From JAYEIA01 sp964472505 (GTDB lineage: Bacteria > Bacteroidota > Bacteroidia > Bacteroidales > JAADGE01): a DNA stretch of 64,000 nucleotides. The stretch's first letter is position 1, and every line of letters begins with the position of its first letter. The position numbers and the translations under genes are program-made. Shown here in pieces: positions 1 to 8,503 of the stretch. The DNA is taken from NCBI GenBank assembly GCA_964472505.1, contig CAYYQW010000001.1:124001-188000 (forward strand). The letters are read 5' to 3'. The notes beneath the pieces are model-generated. The model saw only the letters and a list, made by a program, of their open reading frames with translations. It was not told the origin of the DNA and searched no databases.

Positions 1-856
1 AAAGTCTTAAATTTTTCTCTACAGAAGCCTCATCAGGAAACAGGTTTTTTAATCCTCCTCTTTTTGCAAGCTCAGATTGTGTGTAACCGGTAAGTTCATA
101 ACACCGACGGTTCCAGAATAAGATTTCGCCATCAGCAGATACCGAAATAATAAGCTCCGACATCTGTTGTAAAACTTTTTTAGTAATCTGCTCATTCTCG
201 GTAAGTTCATCAGAATACTCTCGCAACTTTTTATTATTTTTTTTCAAAAGATAATTCATGATGAAATTATCCCTTCTGTGCCGTTCGTGAACGTAGGCAA
301 TAAAACCGGAAAAGAAAAGCGTGGAATATATTAATAATTTATCGGAATTATCTGCAGCGAAATCAGATGAACCGTCTATAAAAAAAGGGCTTAACTCGTA
401 AGTAAGTATAAATAAAACAGCAATAAAAACAATATGAAAAAACCGAATACCGAAAAGCAAAAACAAGGCAACAATCTGCAATATAACGATTCCGAGAAAT
501 AAATTAGAGGTAATATCTATACCTGTTTGGGCTTTAAGAGCAACAAACATTAATGATATAGTGGCAGTAAAAAATAAAAACGCATGCTGTAACTGAAATT
601 TCTTTTTTCTGACAAAAGGATATGCAATCTGAAAAACTGCCAAGCCCACAAAAAACAATTTTTGAATGAGAAATATAAATTGTCCGGAATTATTAATAAT
701 CTGCTGCAGTGCGCTATATGAAACACTCAACAAAGCAGAGCTTAGCAAAAGTTTAATTTGAAACTGCTGAGATTTCAAACCGAATTTCAGGAAATCATGT
801 TCGGTATCTTTATCGCGAAAAAAAAGGGTAAACGGATTGTATGAACTCCTATTCAT
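1..856 (-). CDS. Membrane-anchored PAS-domain sensor protein, 3' end outside window
   Basis: An open frame starts at an ATG whose complement lies at 854-856 and runs off the left edge, giving about 285 residues without the true C-terminus. The first ~200 residues contain several hydrophobic segments, consistent with a multi-pass 7TM-like sensory region. A short charged linker follows, rich in Lys, Asn and Glu. From about residue 235 the sequence resembles the start of a PAS domain (SADGEILFWNRRCYELTGYT), which senses ligands or redox state. Such proteins usually end in a histidine kinase or GGDEF output domain, but that part is not visible, so the output is unknown. It is divergent from the M23 peptidase gene at 997. 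Confidence 0.75.
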   Translation of the reverse strand, partial: MNRSSYNPFTLFFRDKDTEHDFLKFGLKSQQFQIKLLLSSALLSVSYSALQQIINNSGQFIFLIQKLFFVGLAVFQIAYPFVRKKKFQLQHAFLFFTATISLMFVALKAQTGIDITSNLFLGIVILQIVALFLLFGIRFFHIVFIAVLFILTYELSPFFIDGSSDFAADNSDKLLIYSTLFFSGFIAYVHERHRRDNFIMNYLLKKNNKKLREYSDELTENEQITKKVLQQMSELIISVSADGEILFWNRRCYELTGYTQSELAKRGGLKNLFPDEASVEKNLRL

Positions 857-996
857 AAGACAAACAATTTGGGCAAAAATAATAAAATAAAGCAAGATTA
901 TTTCGCTGCCAAAAGAATATTTACTTTTTTTGTCAATAAAAGTAAACAATTCGAAGGCAGATTAGATTTGTCCGAATACATAAGAAACTTACAAAT

Positions 997-2715
997 ATGA
1001 AAATACGCTTCATTAGCCCGGGTAAAAAACTCATCCTAACATTTTTAATCACATTTTTAATACAGTCGATCTTTGCGCAAACTTACCCGAAGGAAGATTA
1101 TACTCTGCCAATAAAAGGCTCCTTTTCACTTTCCGGGGATTTTGGAGAAATTCGTTCCGACCATTTTCACATGGGCGCAGATTTTCGTCTGAAAACCGGA
1201 CGCAGAATTTATGCCGTAGCCGACGGATTTATCTCTCGAATTAAAACCGAAGCCGGAGGATACGGAAAAGCTCTTTATATTGACCATCCCAACGGCTTTC
1301 GTTCATTATATGCACATCTTGAGCGCTTTACTCCGGAATTAGAAGCTTTCATAAGAAAAAAGCAAATACAGAATAAATATTTTACAACCCTTGTATATCC
1401 GGACACTTCAAAATTTCCCGTAAAAAAAGGCGATCTGATTGCTTACGGCGGAAATACCGGTTATTCATTCGGCTCACATCTACACTTTGAAATGCGCCGA
1501 AGTGAAAATGACAATGCAATTAATCCTTATCATTTTTTTAAACTTGACTACGACAACCGCAGCCCGCAGATATATAACATGCTGCTTACACCGGTCGACA
1601 GCAGCGGAAGTGTTTCCGGGATCCGGCAAAAAGTATCTTTTTCCCTTGCCGGAAATAACAATCAATACTATTCTACAAAAAAAATAACAACCTCCGGAAA
1701 AATTGGCATAGCCATTCAAGCCATTGACCGCAAACCGGGACAAAGAAACCGTTATTCAGTGTATCGTGCGGCACTGTATGCAGACGGTGAAAAAATATTT
1801 GATTTCCGTAAAGATGAAATAAGTTACTACGAAACTCGCTACCTGAACAGTTTTATTGATTACGAGCTCTATGCAAACAGAAAACTTCGCTACACCAATT
1901 TATTCAAAGAAAAAGGCAACCACCTGAGCATATACGAAACGGCTGCGAACAGCGGTTATCTCACAATAAAAGCCGGAGAAAAAAAACGGATTAAAATTCA
2001 GGTATTCGATTTTTCGGGAAATAAATCAGAAATAAATTTCACCCTGCATGGAGAAACATATCACGCAAAGCCAAATACTGCCTGCAAAAATACATTCATT
2101 GCAGGCGAGAAAAACTTTTTTATTCGTCCGGATTTCAGACTCTTGAGCGAAAAACATTCCTTCTACAAAGATTTCTGTTTTACTTACCAAAAAACACCTT
2201 CCTACGGAAAACTGTTGTCTGATTGGCATTTGATCCACCAAAGCGATTTTCCCGTGCATGGTGATGTGTATATTTCAATAAAAGCCGAAAACAGGAATCC
2301 TGAAATACAAGATAAATTGTGCATAGTGCGACAAGACAGCCGAGGCAATTTAAAGTATTCGGGCGGAAAATATATTAAAAGCTTTGTAAGTACGGAGATT
2401 AAGCGTTTTGGTTTATACGGTTTAACAGCCGATACCATTCCTCCCCTGATTTATGCACATAATTTCCGCCCCGGAAACTCAATAGGCTCACTGACTGAAT
2501 TGCAATTTAAAGCAAGCGACAATCTCTCCGGCATTCATTCATACGAAGCTTTTGTGAACGGAAAAAAGGCTTTACTGTTTTATGACCTGAAAGACGATAT
2601 CATTAGCTTTCAAATTGCTGACAGCCTGCCTAAAGGTGAGCAAATTCATTTAAAAATAGTCCTTTTTGACAAAAAAGCTAATAAAACAGTTTATAATACC
2701 AATTTTTTTAAATAA
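997..2715 (+). CDS. M23 family metallopeptidase (secreted peptidoglycan endopeptidase-like)
   Basis: The 572-residue protein has an N-terminal signal peptide (hydrophobic residues ~12-27 ending in FAQ). A LytM/M23 domain spans about residues 40-175. The zinc ligands are visible as HxxxD in HFHMGADFRL (His58, Asp62) and as HLHFEM near residue 165. M23 enzymes cut peptide cross-links in peptidoglycan or act as envelope regulators. The remaining ~400 residues look like beta-rich, Ig-like modules typical of Bacteroidota M23 proteins and have no recognised catalytic motif. It is likely exported to the periplasm or surface. It sits 39 bp upstream of a response regulator, possibly co-transcribed. 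Confidence 0.88.
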   Translation: MKIRFISPGKKLILTFLITFLIQSIFAQTYPKEDYTLPIKGSFSLSGDFGEIRSDHFHMGADFRLKTGRRIYAVADGFISRIKTEAGGYGKALYIDHPNGFRSLYAHLERFTPELEAFIRKKQIQNKYFTTLVYPDTSKFPVKKGDLIAYGGNTGYSFGSHLHFEMRRSENDNAINPYHFFKLDYDNRSPQIYNMLLTPVDSSGSVSGIRQKVSFSLAGNNNQYYSTKKITTSGKIGIAIQAIDRKPGQRNRYSVYRAALYADGEKIFDFRKDEISYYETRYLNSFIDYELYANRKLRYTNLFKEKGNHLSIYETAANSGYLTIKAGEKKRIKIQVFDFSGNKSEINFTLHGETYHAKPNTACKNTFIAGEKNFFIRPDFRLLSEKHSFYKDFCFTYQKTPSYGKLLSDWHLIHQSDFPVHGDVYISIKAENRNPEIQDKLCIVRQDSRGNLKYSGGKYIKSFVSTEIKRFGLYGLTADTIPPLIYAHNFRPGNSIGSLTELQFKASDNLSGIHSYEAFVNGKKALLFYDLKDDIISFQIADSLPKGEQIHLKIVLFDKKANKTVYNTNFFK

Positions 2716-2754
2716 CTTGCAGCATTATTTTTCAGAAAAATATACCATCGGGAT

Positions 2755-3660
2755 ATGAAGATACTAATTGTAGAAGACGATACGAGTTCAAGAATTTATC
2801 TTGAAAATTTACTGGAAGTAAACGATTACGAATGCCAATCGGCTGCTAACGGAATTGAGGGTTTAAATTTATTTGAAGAATACCGCCCGGACATTGTCAT
2901 AACCGATATCCAAATGCCGCTTATGGACGGGTTGGAGCTTTTAGAAGCACTGAATGAAATGAGCCCGGAAACCATCGTAATTATTACTACGGCCTACGGA
3001 ACTGAGAATTATGCCATACAAGCCTTACACCTCGGTGCCAACAATTATTTAAAAAAACCGGTAACGGCTTATGATTTATTGCCTTTGCTCAAAAAATATG
3101 AAGCAATTTTTGAAAGCAAAACACAGCCGGCAAGTATGCCGGGCAAAATTATTGAGCGTTCAGTCAAATTGAATTTTGATACCAACTTATACACCATTGA
3201 AAATGTACCAAAAATTGTGGACCGAATACTAATTGAATCGGACTGCAAACAAATAGAACCCGATAAAGTCAATATAGAACTCGGGCTCGCCGAACTGATT
3301 ACCAATGCTTTAGAACACGGGAATCTAGATATCAGCTACGAAGAAAAAAAGAAAGCTTTGGATGAAAACACCATTGAAGACTTGTATAAAGAACGTCTTA
3401 ACAGAAATAAAAATAGCAATAAACAGATTACTGTCGAGTTTAGCTCAAAAGCTGATTATTTTCAATGGAAAATTACCGACGAAGGCGAAGGCTTTGATTG
3501 GAAAAAAATACCCGACCCCACCACCGATGATAAACTTCTGGAATTAAACGGCAGAGGGGTTTTTATATCAAAATTTTTGTTCGACCAAATTATATACAAT
3601 GACAAAGGCAACGAAGTCATTGCACGCAAACATAAAGCGGGAAGCAAGCAACAAATATAA
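2755..3660 (+). CDS. Response regulator with C-terminal histidine-kinase-like ATPase domain
   Basis: Residues 1-115 form a receiver domain: acidic pocket Glu7/Asp8/Asp9, phospho-acceptor Asp51 (VITDIQMP), and Lys101 in the conserved KP pair. After a linker, residues ~150-295 show HATPase_c features of the anti-sigma-factor/RsbW type: an N-box (ELITNALEHGN), a G1 box (DEGEGFDW) and a G2 box (NGRGVFISKF). No H-box or DNA-binding domain is present, so the output is probably phosphorylation or sequestration of a partner in a partner-switching pathway rather than direct transcription control. No anti-anti-sigma partner (STAS) or cognate kinase is adjacent, although the truncated PAS protein at 1-856 is close by. 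Confidence 0.85.
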   Translation: MKILIVEDDTSSRIYLENLLEVNDYECQSAANGIEGLNLFEEYRPDIVITDIQMPLMDGLELLEALNEMSPETIVIITTAYGTENYAIQALHLGANNYLKKPVTAYDLLPLLKKYEAIFESKTQPASMPGKIIERSVKLNFDTNLYTIENVPKIVDRILIESDCKQIEPDKVNIELGLAELITNALEHGNLDISYEEKKKALDENTIEDLYKERLNRNKNSNKQITVEFSSKADYFQWKITDEGEGFDWKKIPDPTTDDKLLELNGRGVFISKFLFDQIIYNDKGNEVIARKHKAGSKQQI

Positions 3661-3674
3661 AGAACTGTAATGCT

Positions 3675-4241
3675 TTAAGAACATTTGGCTTTTAAAATGG
3701 CCTTAAGCTCATTTACAGCCTTTTCCAAATCATCATTTACAACATTATAATCAAATTTTTCGGCCAGACTAAGTTCATACTCGGCCTTATCAATTCGCAT
3801 TTTCAAACTTTCGGTATCTTCGGTGGCACGTCCTTTCAAACGCTTTATTAACTCTTTTTTTGAAGGCGGTTTCACAAAAAAAGTCAATGCATCGGCACCA
3901 TACATTTTTTTGATATTGATGCCGCCAACGGCATCTATATCAAATAAAACATGCTTTCCCGAGCGGCGAATTCTTTCCACTTCAGATTTTAAAGTCCCGT
4001 AAAATCGACCGGGATACACTTCCTCCCACTCCACAAAAGCATTTTCCGAAATTTTTTGCTTAAAATTTTCAGCTGTCAGAAAATAATATTCTTTGCCGTC
4101 CTTTTCATTTTTTCGCGGTTCACGACTTGTCGCAGATACTGAGAATTCAGCATCTAAAAAATCATCAAAAAGTAATCGGTTTACCAAAGTGGTTTTTCCC
4201 GAGCCCGACGGGCCTGAAAACACAATAAGTTTTTTATTCAT
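3675..4241 (-). CDS. gmk: Guanylate kinase
   Basis: The 188-residue protein is of normal family length. It has a P-loop FSGPSGSGKTTLV at residues ~8-20, the GMP-binding segment SATSREPRKNEKDGKEYYF, and the lid/ATP-binding region KRLKGRATED. It converts GMP and ATP to GDP and ADP in the cytoplasm. In many bacteria gmk follows yicC; here yicC is about 7.5 kb away and on the other strand, so that linkage is broken. It converges on the response regulator gene, whose stop lies 14 bp away. Confidence 0.95.
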   Translation of the reverse strand: MNKKLIVFSGPSGSGKTTLVNRLLFDDFLDAEFSVSATSREPRKNEKDGKEYYFLTAENFKQKISENAFVEWEEVYPGRFYGTLKSEVERIRRSGKHVLFDIDAVGGINIKKMYGADALTFFVKPPSKKELIKRLKGRATEDTESLKMRIDKAEYELSLAEKFDYNVVNDDLEKAVNELKAILKAKCS

Positions 4242-4776
4242 AAAGCATATTTTGCTGTGTTCAATATAATTTTATATAATTATCCTCACCTCTGCCCATA
4301 AACTCCCATGATTCACGCAACAAAATCCGGCAGATTTTAGATACCGCAGACATTACAAAAGTACGCATACAAATCCACAACTCCACAAAAACGCCAAGTC
4401 GCATACTTACATAGTCGCTAAGTCGTAAAATGCTCCTCGAATCAACAACTCCACAACTCCACAACTCCACGACTCCACAACTCCACGACTCCACAACTTC
4501 ACAACTTCACAACTCCACAACTAAACAACTTATCAACTCCACAACTTATCAACTCCACGACTCCACAACTCAACAACTCCACAACTCAACAACTCCACAA
4601 CTCAACAACTCCACAACTCCACAACTCAACATCTCAACATCTCAACTACTCACCCACAATCCATTAGCCAATCATAATAATAAGATTTTTAATTTTTACG
4701 AAAAGCCATTACGACTGACCGGTATTTTTTGTATATTTACAAAATTCAAACAAAAATAAACCAAATACAACGAAAT
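4242..4776. other. Intergenic region upstream of gmk and the TPM gene
   Basis: This 535-bp gap contains the 8-bp minisatellite (4447-4654) and a 17-bp palindromic sequence AAAATCCGGCAGATTTT at 4322-4338 that recurs at 7326-7342. The last 100 bp before the TPM gene is AT-rich, with a possible weak -7 element (GTATATTTAC, near 4731). No convincing gene is seen; the open frames here translate the repeat or read antisense to it. Confidence 0.7.
4447..4654. repeat. Minisatellite: about 26 tandem copies of an 8-bp unit
   Basis: Consecutive octamers of the form AACTCCAC run without interruption from 4447 to 4654, with variants such as GACTCCAC, AACTTCAC, AACTCAAC, AACTTATC and ATCTCAAC. A related short stretch (CCACAACTCCAC) occurs upstream near 4376. 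The unit is not a multiple of three, so the open frames across it are repeat artefacts with an 8-residue period. It occupies the gap between the divergent gmk and the TPM gene, close to where promoters would lie. Copy-number change could alter spacing there. Confidence 0.9.
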
Positions 4777-5400
4777 ATGAAGTATTTTAATGACGACTTT
4801 AAAGAAAAGCTCTACGAAACCATAGAGGATATTGAAAATCACTCTTTAGTAGAAACCGTAGCCGTTATAAAATCACACACGGCAAAATATCGCGATGTTT
4901 CACTTTGGTTTGCTTTTGCTTTTATGACATTGCTTTTCACCTTTTTCATGTTCTCGCCTTTTGAGTTCAATGTATATCTGATATACTTTTTTAGTGTATT
5001 ATCTTTTCCTTTTGCTTACTTATTTATGGAATTTTTCCCACCACTTAAACGCCTGTTTGTAAGAAACTATCGACTGCAGCGTCAAAGTGAAATTATGGCA
5101 AGAGCCGTATTTCAAAAAGGCGGCTTACGCTTTACCGAAGAAAAAATCGGTGTGTTGTTTTTTGTTGCTCTTTTTGAGCGAAGCATATACATAATTCCCG
5201 ATCGCGGTGCCGAAACACTGGTACCTCAGGAAGACTGGGATAAAATGAAACTCGATTTCCACAACATATTCTCGGCCGACAATCCGGCGGAAGCCTTTCT
5301 TACGGAGCTTCAAAAAACCAAAAACATTTTTGCCGAAAACATACCGCCCATAATAGACGATATAAATGAGTTGCCCGACGATTTAGATGTTGAATTTTAA
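4777..5400 (+). CDS. TPM-domain membrane-associated protein
   Basis: Start chosen at MKYFNDDF (207 residues), since upstream residues come from AT-rich leader sequence. The N-terminal part (DIENHSLVETVAVIKSH) and the C-terminal part (VLFFVALFERSIYIIPDRG and the ending DDINELPDDLDVEF) match the pattern of TPM-domain (YgcG-like) proteins. Unusually for the family, two transmembrane helices (~residues 45-90) are inserted in the middle. TPM proteins are envelope proteins with proposed phosphatase or chaperone-like roles; the exact function here is unknown. It lies 37 bp upstream of a Tim44-like membrane protein and probably shares its transcript. Confidence 0.7.
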   Translation: MKYFNDDFKEKLYETIEDIENHSLVETVAVIKSHTAKYRDVSLWFAFAFMTLLFTFFMFSPFEFNVYLIYFFSVLSFPFAYLFMEFFPPLKRLFVRNYRLQRQSEIMARAVFQKGGLRFTEEKIGVLFFVALFERSIYIIPDRGAETLVPQEDWDKMKLDFHNIFSADNPAEAFLTELQKTKNIFAENIPPIIDDINELPDDLDVEF

Positions 5401-5437
5401 AAACAGGTATAATCAGAAAATCAAGAAAATACAAATT

Positions 5438-6946
5438 ATGAAAAATAAACACCTAATAATTAACATACTCACATACAGCATTTTAGTAATATTGCTTCTT
5501 TCTTTAATTTCCATTTTGGGAGGAAATGAATTAATGGCACGCCCGGGCGGCGGACACTCTTATTCCGGCGGAGGCGGAGGATATTCCGGCAGCGGAGGCG
5601 GAGGCGACGGCGGCCTTATTGTTCTCCTGCTCATGCAATTACCGCCCCAAATATCCATACCGCTCATTTTGGGAATCATCATTTTTAGATATGTAGTTCA
5701 AAAACGTAAAAAAAATCAATCCGGAACCGTCAGTTCTGCTCCGCCAATCAGTTCTCGAATAAAAAACACCAATAAAACTGAACACAGCATTGAGTCTCTC
5801 AAGCAAAAAGACCCAAATTTCTCGGAAGTTGTTTTTTTGGATTTTGTTGCCTCACTGTATAATAAGTACTATAGTTTTTTCGGAAAACCGGAATTTAAAA
5901 ATATTTCTCCCTTTCTGTCTAAAACCGATATGCAGAAATCGGCATCACTTAGCATAAAACAAGATATAAAGGAAATCGTTATAGGCAGTTTAGATATTAA
6001 AAATATCAGCACACAAAATGATTACACAAGAATTGAGCTGGAAATACGTGCCAATTACACCCTCATTAAAAACAGAAAAAGCAGCCGGTTGCGTGTGGTT
6101 GAACGTTGGAGTTTCAAGCGAAAAGCCGGCGTTTTGTCGCTTGAGCCGGAAGCCATGCGCCGCCTTACTTGCCCAAGCTGCGGCGGAAGCACTGATTTTA
6201 CCGACAGCGGCACGTGCAGCTATTGCGGCTCACAAATAGAAGCCGGTGAAAAACAATGGTTCCTAAACCAACGCAGAATTCTTGTAAGTGAATTATTCAA
6301 CACCTCCGGTTTGGCACATTACGAAACCGAACAAGGTACCTCACTGCCAACCGTTTATCAATCGGGTCTGAACAACAAAAAAGAGCAATTTGCACAACGT
6401 GCCGGCCTAAATTGGGAATCATGGTCCAAAACGTTCAAACAACAAGTTGTAAGTTCCTATTTTTTTGAAATATACAGAGCTTGGAGCCAAAATGACCTAA
6501 AAAAAGTACGCAACCTCTTAACCGACCGCACACATGAGAACTTTTCTTTTTGGTTGGATGCTTATGAAAAAAACGGCATGAGAAACCGTTTGGAAAATGT
6601 GCAAATTTCAGACATTCGCATAGCCAAAATTGAACTTGATAAATTTTACGACAGCATAACGGTACGTATTTTTGCATCGGCTCTCGACTATGTTACTGAC
6701 AAAAACGGAAAAGTAATTGGCGGCTCATCAAAAAGAGCAAGAAAATTTTCCGAGTATTGGACATTGATTCGTCGAAGCGGTGTAAAAACCGACAGCTTCG
6801 ACCATACCAAATGCCCGAGCTGCGGCGCACCGGCCGATAATATTGGACAAGCCGGCGTATGTAAATACTGTAACTCAAAAATCAGTACCGGCGATTTTTC
6901 TTGGGTATTAGCCATAATTACACAAGACGAAGAATATACCGGATAG
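5438..6946 (+). CDS. Tim44-like domain membrane protein with two zinc ribbons
   Basis: Start chosen at MKNKHLIINIL, which begins a clear membrane segment (502 residues). Order: N-terminal hydrophobic helix, a low-complexity Gly/Ser stretch (~residues 35-60), a second transmembrane segment, then a cytoplasmic part with Tim44-like halves. Each half is followed by a four-cysteine zinc ribbon (CPSCGGSTDFTDSGTCSYCG near residue 245 and CPSCGAPAD...CKYCNS near 465). The Gly-rich segment followed by a helix resembles Bacteroidota Tim44-like proteins found next to TPM proteins. It probably assists membrane protein or envelope homeostasis, by inference from family context only. Confidence 0.72.
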   Translation: MKNKHLIINILTYSILVILLLSLISILGGNELMARPGGGHSYSGGGGGYSGSGGGGDGGLIVLLLMQLPPQISIPLILGIIIFRYVVQKRKKNQSGTVSSAPPISSRIKNTNKTEHSIESLKQKDPNFSEVVFLDFVASLYNKYYSFFGKPEFKNISPFLSKTDMQKSASLSIKQDIKEIVIGSLDIKNISTQNDYTRIELEIRANYTLIKNRKSSRLRVVERWSFKRKAGVLSLEPEAMRRLTCPSCGGSTDFTDSGTCSYCGSQIEAGEKQWFLNQRRILVSELFNTSGLAHYETEQGTSLPTVYQSGLNNKKEQFAQRAGLNWESWSKTFKQQVVSSYFFEIYRAWSQNDLKKVRNLLTDRTHENFSFWLDAYEKNGMRNRLENVQISDIRIAKIELDKFYDSITVRIFASALDYVTDKNGKVIGGSSKRARKFSEYWTLIRRSGVKTDSFDHTKCPSCGAPADNIGQAGVCKYCNSKISTGDFSWVLAIITQDEEYTG

Positions 6947-6966
6947 CATATCACCAAACTCAAGCC

Positions 6967-7000
6967 GAGCAAAAGCGGATTAAAACCTTCCCTTTTGCTC
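6967..7000 (+). terminator. Rho-independent terminator-like hairpin, copy 1
   Basis: A perfect 9-bp stem GAGCAAAAG / CTTTTGCTC encloses a 16-nt loop (6976-6991) and is followed by a T-rich stretch. It lies 20 bp after the Tim44-like gene. The same stem recurs at 7350-7383 with the loop in reverse orientation. Confidence 0.8.
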
Positions 7001-7179
7001 GTTTTCTTTATTAAAAAATGAAGTTTTGCAGCATATTTCAGTTTACCGACACTTTAAATATTCAGAACTCCTGATTTGCAAATTGATTATCAGAAATTTA
7101 TGAGTATGTATCAGTAAACTAAAATTGTCGTTTTTGCGCTTGTGGCTGACGAAGATTGAAACACTTTTGAACGTCCGGC

Positions 7180-7203
7180 GGTTCCTGAGCAGTAGTCGAA
7201 GGG
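7180..7203 (-). repeat. REP-like dispersed repeat fragment
   Basis: The 24 bp here equal the reverse complement of 57561-57584 except for one base (core TTCCTGAGCAG and AGTCGAAGG). The second copy lies in a full palindromic element at 57528-57598, so this is probably a fragment of the same dispersed family. Confidence 0.75.
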
Positions 7204-7349
7204 AGGACTTCAAAACGTGTGGCCCGCTTGGAGCAGTGGCATGGGGCATGCTTTCAACGAAATCTACCGGATTTGTGTTTGCAAACTGCCCTGCAGCTAA
7301 ATAATCTTTTGAACAGTTTTTAATTAAAATCCGGCAGATTTTCAAAAAC

Positions 7350-7383
7350 GAGCAAAAGGGGAGGTTTTAATCCGCTTTTGCTC
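7350..7383 (+). terminator. Terminator-like hairpin, copy 2 (loop flipped)
   Basis: The same GAGCAAAAG / CTTTTGCTC stem as at 6967-7000 occurs here, followed by a T-rich tract. The loop (7359-7374) is the reverse complement of the first loop with one mismatch. No gene ends immediately upstream, so this copy most likely arose by duplication. Confidence 0.7.
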
Positions 7384-7537
7384 GTTTTCTTTGTTAAAAA
7401 ATGAAGTTTTCCAGCATATTTCAGTTTACCGACACTTTAATATTGAGGCTTCAAAAAACGGCTCGTTCAAAATATTTTGTAAAGCAATAAAAACTAAGGC
7501 TTTTGCATAAGCCAAATTTTGTCCTTATGAAATAAAA

Positions 7538-8389
7538 ATGTATATTGTGAAAGAAACTTTCGGCTGTGTTATGACAGAACAATCCATACAAACAAACGGC
7601 ACCATGATTTGCTCTTTAGAAATTACTGAGCAAAAAGGCCGAAACTATTATATGAATATAAAGCACAGAAACTCCCAAACCTCCATAAGCTTTAATCCCT
7701 ATACCAAAGAGCTGATATTTTTTGAAAACAACCAACTAAGCGCAATGCTTACTGAAAACATTTACCAGGTTCGAAAAATTCTCCACAACAAAAGAAAAAA
7801 AAGCTTTTTCACCGGATTCACTTTAAAATTTGTTTTAAAAAATAATAAACAAGTAATTGATTTTAATGATACTGACAAACTTATAGTTTTGGATAAAAGC
7901 GGGCAAGAAGAAAGCAGTTATCCCGTGGATTACTATCCCCCGGACTGCCCGGTTTTTTATACCGACGGCAGCCACCAACCTAAACTGCAACAAAGTGCAA
8001 CCGCCGTAATTTTAAAAAAAACCAACGGCAAACTTTCGCTTTATACAAGCTGCCGCAAAGAAACCAAAAGCTCACAAACAGAACTTTTGGCAGCAATACA
8101 AGCAGCCAATATCGGCCGGCAATATGCCAAATACCGAATAGCTACCGACAGCCGCTACGTTATAAAAGGCCTTACCGAATGGATTCATAATTGGAAACTT
8201 AACAACTGGCAAACCGCACAAGGCACAAAAGTAAAGAACATTGAATATTGGCAACAGTTTGACCGCCTTGCTGACAATAAGCATATCGAGTTTCAATGGA
8301 TAAAGGGCCATTCCGAACAATTTGAAAATACCCTCTGCGACCGTTATGCCAAGGAAGCAGCTGCAAGAAACTGCATAAATACTGATTGA
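7538..8389 (+). CDS. rnhA: Ribonuclease HI with an unusual N-terminal extension
   Basis: The C-terminal ~140 residues form an RNase H fold with all expected active-site residues: Asp143 (YTDGS), Glu182 (QTELLA), Asp204 (ATDSRY), His258 (KGHS) and Asp268 (CDRYA). The basic handle loop WIHNWKLNNWQTAQ of HI enzymes is present. RNase HI removes RNA from RNA/DNA hybrids. The first ~135 residues are not a recognised hybrid-binding domain; they are a Lys-rich, beta-looking segment I cannot identify. The start is uncertain: ATGs at 7571 and 7604 would also keep the catalytic domain. The gene stands alone between repeats and the acetolactate synthase gene. Confidence 0.85.
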   Translation: MYIVKETFGCVMTEQSIQTNGTMICSLEITEQKGRNYYMNIKHRNSQTSISFNPYTKELIFFENNQLSAMLTENIYQVRKILHNKRKKSFFTGFTLKFVLKNNKQVIDFNDTDKLIVLDKSGQEESSYPVDYYPPDCPVFYTDGSHQPKLQQSATAVILKKTNGKLSLYTSCRKETKSSQTELLAAIQAANIGRQYAKYRIATDSRYVIKGLTEWIHNWKLNNWQTAQGTKVKNIEYWQQFDRLADNKHIEFQWIKGHSEQFENTLCDRYAKEAAARNCINTD

Positions 8390-8503
8390 CTGTATGAAAA
8401 TATCCCCGCCTTATTTGTTTCATTAATAATTCTTAAAAATTTGGAACTGATAAAAATAATATCTAATTTAGACTGATTATAAATAACATAAATTGAAAAC
8501 TTC

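Larger units (their letters stand above)
6967..7440. repeat. Pair of 91-bp direct repeats (6967-7057 and 7350-7440) with inverted hairpin loops
   Basis: Positions 7001-7057 and 7384-7440 are identical except for two bases, and both are preceded by the same hairpin stem. The 16-nt loops are reverse complements of one another with one mismatch. The copies lie 383 bp apart. The 292-bp interval between them holds a REP-like sequence and a palindromic AAATC...GATTT pair (7260-7274, 7327-7341). This is the whole content of the 590-bp gap before the RNase H gene. Confidence 0.85.

Noticed and set aside
4447..4654. Possible CRISPR array
   Set aside because: Units are 8 bp, contiguous and lack spacers.
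4430..4759. 110-residue open frame of Ser/Thr/His/Gln repeats
   Set aside because: It is a direct translation of the 8-bp minisatellite and has no ribosome binding site or family.
7043..7345. 100-residue antisense open frame
   Set aside because: It covers the repeat-rich spacer and matches no protein family; the palindromes and REP fragment explain it.
8390..8503. TPP riboswitch before the ThDP enzyme
   Set aside because: I could not find the conserved CUGAGA/ThDP core or expected stems in the 114-bp gap.
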